Source: Bacilli bacterium
GTDB lineage: Bacteria > Bacillota_I > Bacilli_A > RFN20 > CAG-288
Assembly: GCA_900769965.1 (NCBI GenBank)
Contig: CAAGIQ010000210.1
Span: 1 to 14,237, forward strand
Length of the DNA stretch: 14,237 nucleotides
Reading direction: 5' to 3'
A model generated the notes under the pieces. It had not been told where the DNA came from, ran no database searches, and was given only the letters and a program-made list of their open reading frames with translations. A program made the translations under genes and the position numbers. Below, piece after piece: positions 12,189 through 14,237 of the stretch (positions within the stretch are counted from its first letter, which is position 1; every line of letters starts with the position of its first letter).

Positions 12189-14237
12189 TTAGAATTTAAC
12201 TTCTATCTTTTCACCTTCATAATAAGCGGTGATCTTCTTATAACGTTTAAAGCCTTCATGTAGCAACTTAACCTTAATCTCATCATCGACATGGCTTATT
12301 TCATATAAGTTATATTTTCCTTGCTCATAATCAAATGATTCTCCATCATCTTGATAATGAATATAGGTTGAACTTCCTTTATAGACTCTTAATTCTAGTT
12401 CGTCTAATAGTTCTACATGGGTAGAGTATCTTCCTATAGGTAATATAGTTCCTTCTTTTACATAAAGAGGAAGAGTATCTATAGGTGCATCTACTATATG
12501 ATATCCACCTTCTAATACTTCGTTAGTAAAGTAGTTATACCACTTACCTTTAGGAAGGTAGACTAATCTTTTATCAACTCCTTGATCTAGTACTGGAGCG
12601 TGTAAGATATTACTTCCTAACATCACTTCATCATTTAATTTATATGTGTTTTCATCTTCTTGGTATTCTAGTACTAAAGGTCTAATTGGAGCGATACCAT
12701 CTATAGTTTGCTTGTAGAATAAATCGTAAATATATGGTATTAATTCATATCTTACATCGACAAACTTCCTATAGATATCTGTAGTCTTCTTATCAAATAC
12801 CCAAGGTTCTTGTCTTATTGTACCCATGGCGGAGTGGTTTCTAAATAACGGGTATACTATCGCTGCTTCTACCCATCTAGAAAGAAGCTCTGGAGTAGCA
12901 TCTCCACCAAACCCACCTAGATCACTTCCAGCAAAAGCAAAACCAGAAAGACCTAAAGATGCTAATTGAGGTAAGTTAGCTCTTAAGTGATGCCATAAGG
13001 ATTGGTTATCCCCAGTCCATATAGTCGAATATTTTTGAGTACCTGAAAAAGCCGCTCTAGTAATAACAAATGGTCTTTTTGAAGTGTGCTTTTTAAGTCC
13101 GTCATATGTCGCTTCAGCCATGAAGTTACCATATAAATTATGTATTTCTTTATGCGAAGTGCCAGCAAAATCAACATCTAAAGGAAGAGGTCCTTTAAAC
13201 GAAGCTGGTTCATTCATATCATCCCAAATCGCATCTACTCCTAGATCTGTTAACTTCTTAATTTCATCAGCCCAGAAATCTCTAGTTTCCTTTTTATTAA
13301 AGGTTGGGTAGATACTTTCTCCTGGCCAGACTTCATTAATGTATGTTTCTCCATTTAATGTGGCACATAACTTATTATTAACTAGATATTCATAAGTGTC
13401 ATAACCTTTTTCAACTTTAGTACCTGGATCTATAATAGTAACGACTTTAAATCCGGAACTATGTAAAGAATCTACCATCTCTTTAAAGTTAGGGAAGGAT
13501 TCTTTAGAAGTAGTAAATACTTTATATCTTTCCATGTAGTCTATATCTAGGTGAATTACATCGCATTTAATATTGTATTTTCTAAAGTTATGCGCAAGTT
13601 CTAATACTTCTTTTTCATTCATATAAGACCAACGCGATTGTTGATGACCTAAGGTGAACATTTGAGGTAAGTGAGTTCTTCCAGTAATTGAAGTGTAGGA
13701 AGTAACTATATCTTTTAAGGTATCTCCACCTATAAAGAAGAGGTTGAAGTTACCGCCATCAGCTTCAACTTTAAGCTCGTCTTTATATGACTTACCTAAG
13801 TCGAAATAGGTATGGAAGTGGTTATCAAAGAATATTCCGTATTGGAATCTTGAATTAAATACTATATAGAAAGGAACTGATTTATATAAAGCTCTATACT
13901 GTTCGTTATGAGCGGTTGGATCATCGGTGTTCCAGTTTTCATAAGCGTAATATCTTCGATCTAAAAAGCTCGCTCTTTCACCTAAGGCGTAAATGTTATC
14001 GTCTTCATTTAACTTATGGGCAAAGCTAATAGGTTTACTTTCTGCGCTTTTTTCAGCTTTATGTCCTTCAGCTTCTAATAACTCTAAGTTAACTTTATTT
14101 ACCACTTTGTCGCCAGGAGTAACCATAAAGAATAACTCCTCGCCTTTTAAGTTAAGAATGTTAATAAATAAGTTAGATTTAACTTCTATAACATATTTAT
14201 CTAACTTAATAACTATTTCATCTTCTTTTTGATCTAC
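12189..14237 (-). CDS. Glycoside hydrolase family 31 alpha-glucosidase, 5' end outside the window
   Basis: A GH31 retaining alpha-glucosidase or related enzyme releasing sugar from alpha-glucosides. Numbering from the internal ATG at 14124-14126, the nucleophile is D303 in WDDMNEPASF (301-310), the acid/base D373 in TGDNQS (371-376), with FRNH at 428-431. HLDIDYMERY (192-201) and the KVVTIIDPGTK segment (227-237) are typical barrel strands. The C-terminal part forms beta-sandwich domains. That ATG is not the true start: 37 further codons to the window edge are open without stops and read as N-terminal beta-sandwich sequence (for example VIEVKSNLFINILNLKGEEL), and no ribosome binding site precedes it. 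So the gene is cut by the window edge and any signal peptide is unseen. The lipoprotein gene follows after five bases. Confidence 0.93.
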   Translation of the reverse strand, partial: VDQKEDEIVIKLDKYVIEVKSNLFINILNLKGEELFFMVTPGDKVVNKVNLELLEAEGHKAEKSAESKPISFAHKLNEDDNIYALGERASFLDRRYYAYENWNTDDPTAHNEQYRALYKSVPFYIVFNSRFQYGIFFDNHFHTYFDLGKSYKDELKVEADGGNFNLFFIGGDTLKDIVTSYTSITGRTHLPQMFTLGHQQSRWSYMNEKEVLELAHNFRKYNIKCDVIHLDIDYMERYKVFTTSKESFPNFKEMVDSLHSSGFKVVTIIDPGTKVEKGYDTYEYLVNNKLCATLNGETYINEVWPGESIYPTFNKKETRDFWADEIKKLTDLGVDAIWDDMNEPASFKGPLPLDVDFAGTSHKEIHNLYGNFMAEATYDGLKKHTSKRPFVITRAAFSGTQKYSTIWTGDNQSLWHHLRANLPQLASLGLSGFAFAGSDLGGFGGDATPELLSRWVEAAIVYPLFRNHSAMGTIRQEPWVFDKKTTDIYRKFVDVRYELIPYIYDLFYKQTIDGIAPIRPLVLEYQEDENTYKLNDEVMLGSNILHAPVLDQGVDKRLVYLPKGKWYNYFTNEVLEGGYHIVDAPIDTLPLYVKEGTILPIGRYSTHVELLDELELRVYKGSSTYIHYQDDGESFDYEQGKYNLYEISHVDDEIKVKLLHEGFKRYKKITAYYEGEKIEVKF

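Overview
The window comes from a low-GC bacterium with AT-rich spacers, strong AGA preference for arginine, purine-rich ribosome binding sites and the standard code (tryptophan is TGG throughout, and one gene ends in TGA). I infer a gut-type Bacillota/Erysipelotrichia-like commensal, because a type III glutamine synthetase, an NADP-type glutamate dehydrogenase, a family 31 alpha-glucosidase and a lipoprotein sit together. The species cannot be fixed from the sequence.

Left to right: (1) 56-1722, minus strand: a two-gene unit of a GntR/UTRA regulator and mannose-6-phosphate isomerase. (2) 1976-3310, minus: glutamate dehydrogenase with its own terminator. (3) 3551-4903, plus: a single AAA_14/DUF4143 ATPase, preceded by three 18-bp direct repeats spaced exactly 33 bp apart. 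(4) 4905-6989, minus: type III glutamine synthetase, convergent with the ATPase with one base between the stop codons. (5) 7319-8752, plus: a single AlbA_2/HATPase_c_4/winged-helix protein, preceded by eight copies of GTGTTAAAA spaced 20-21 bp. (6) 9014-10914, minus: an SMC-like ATPase overlapping a Toprim/RloB-like protein by 4 bp, probably an AbiL/RloAB-type anti-phage module, with codon use unlike its neighbours. (7) 11158 to the right edge, minus: an unrecognised lipoprotein directly downstream of an alpha-glucosidase that runs out of the window.

Metabolically, the minus-strand genes cover ammonia assimilation (glutamate dehydrogenase plus glutamine synthetase) and sugar use (mannose-6-phosphate isomerase under a GntR regulator, and alpha-glucoside hydrolysis). 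Between them sit three apparently accessory ATPase modules. Two of these are single plus-strand genes that each carry a private array of helically spaced direct repeats next to their start. The repeat words are well conserved while the spacers differ, so the words look selected as protein-binding sites. These two repeat-addressed ATPase cassettes are the best candidate for an undescribed system here. A 13-bp direct repeat flanking the DUF4143 cassette, one copy of it in the 3' end of the glutamine synthetase gene, may be an insertion footprint.
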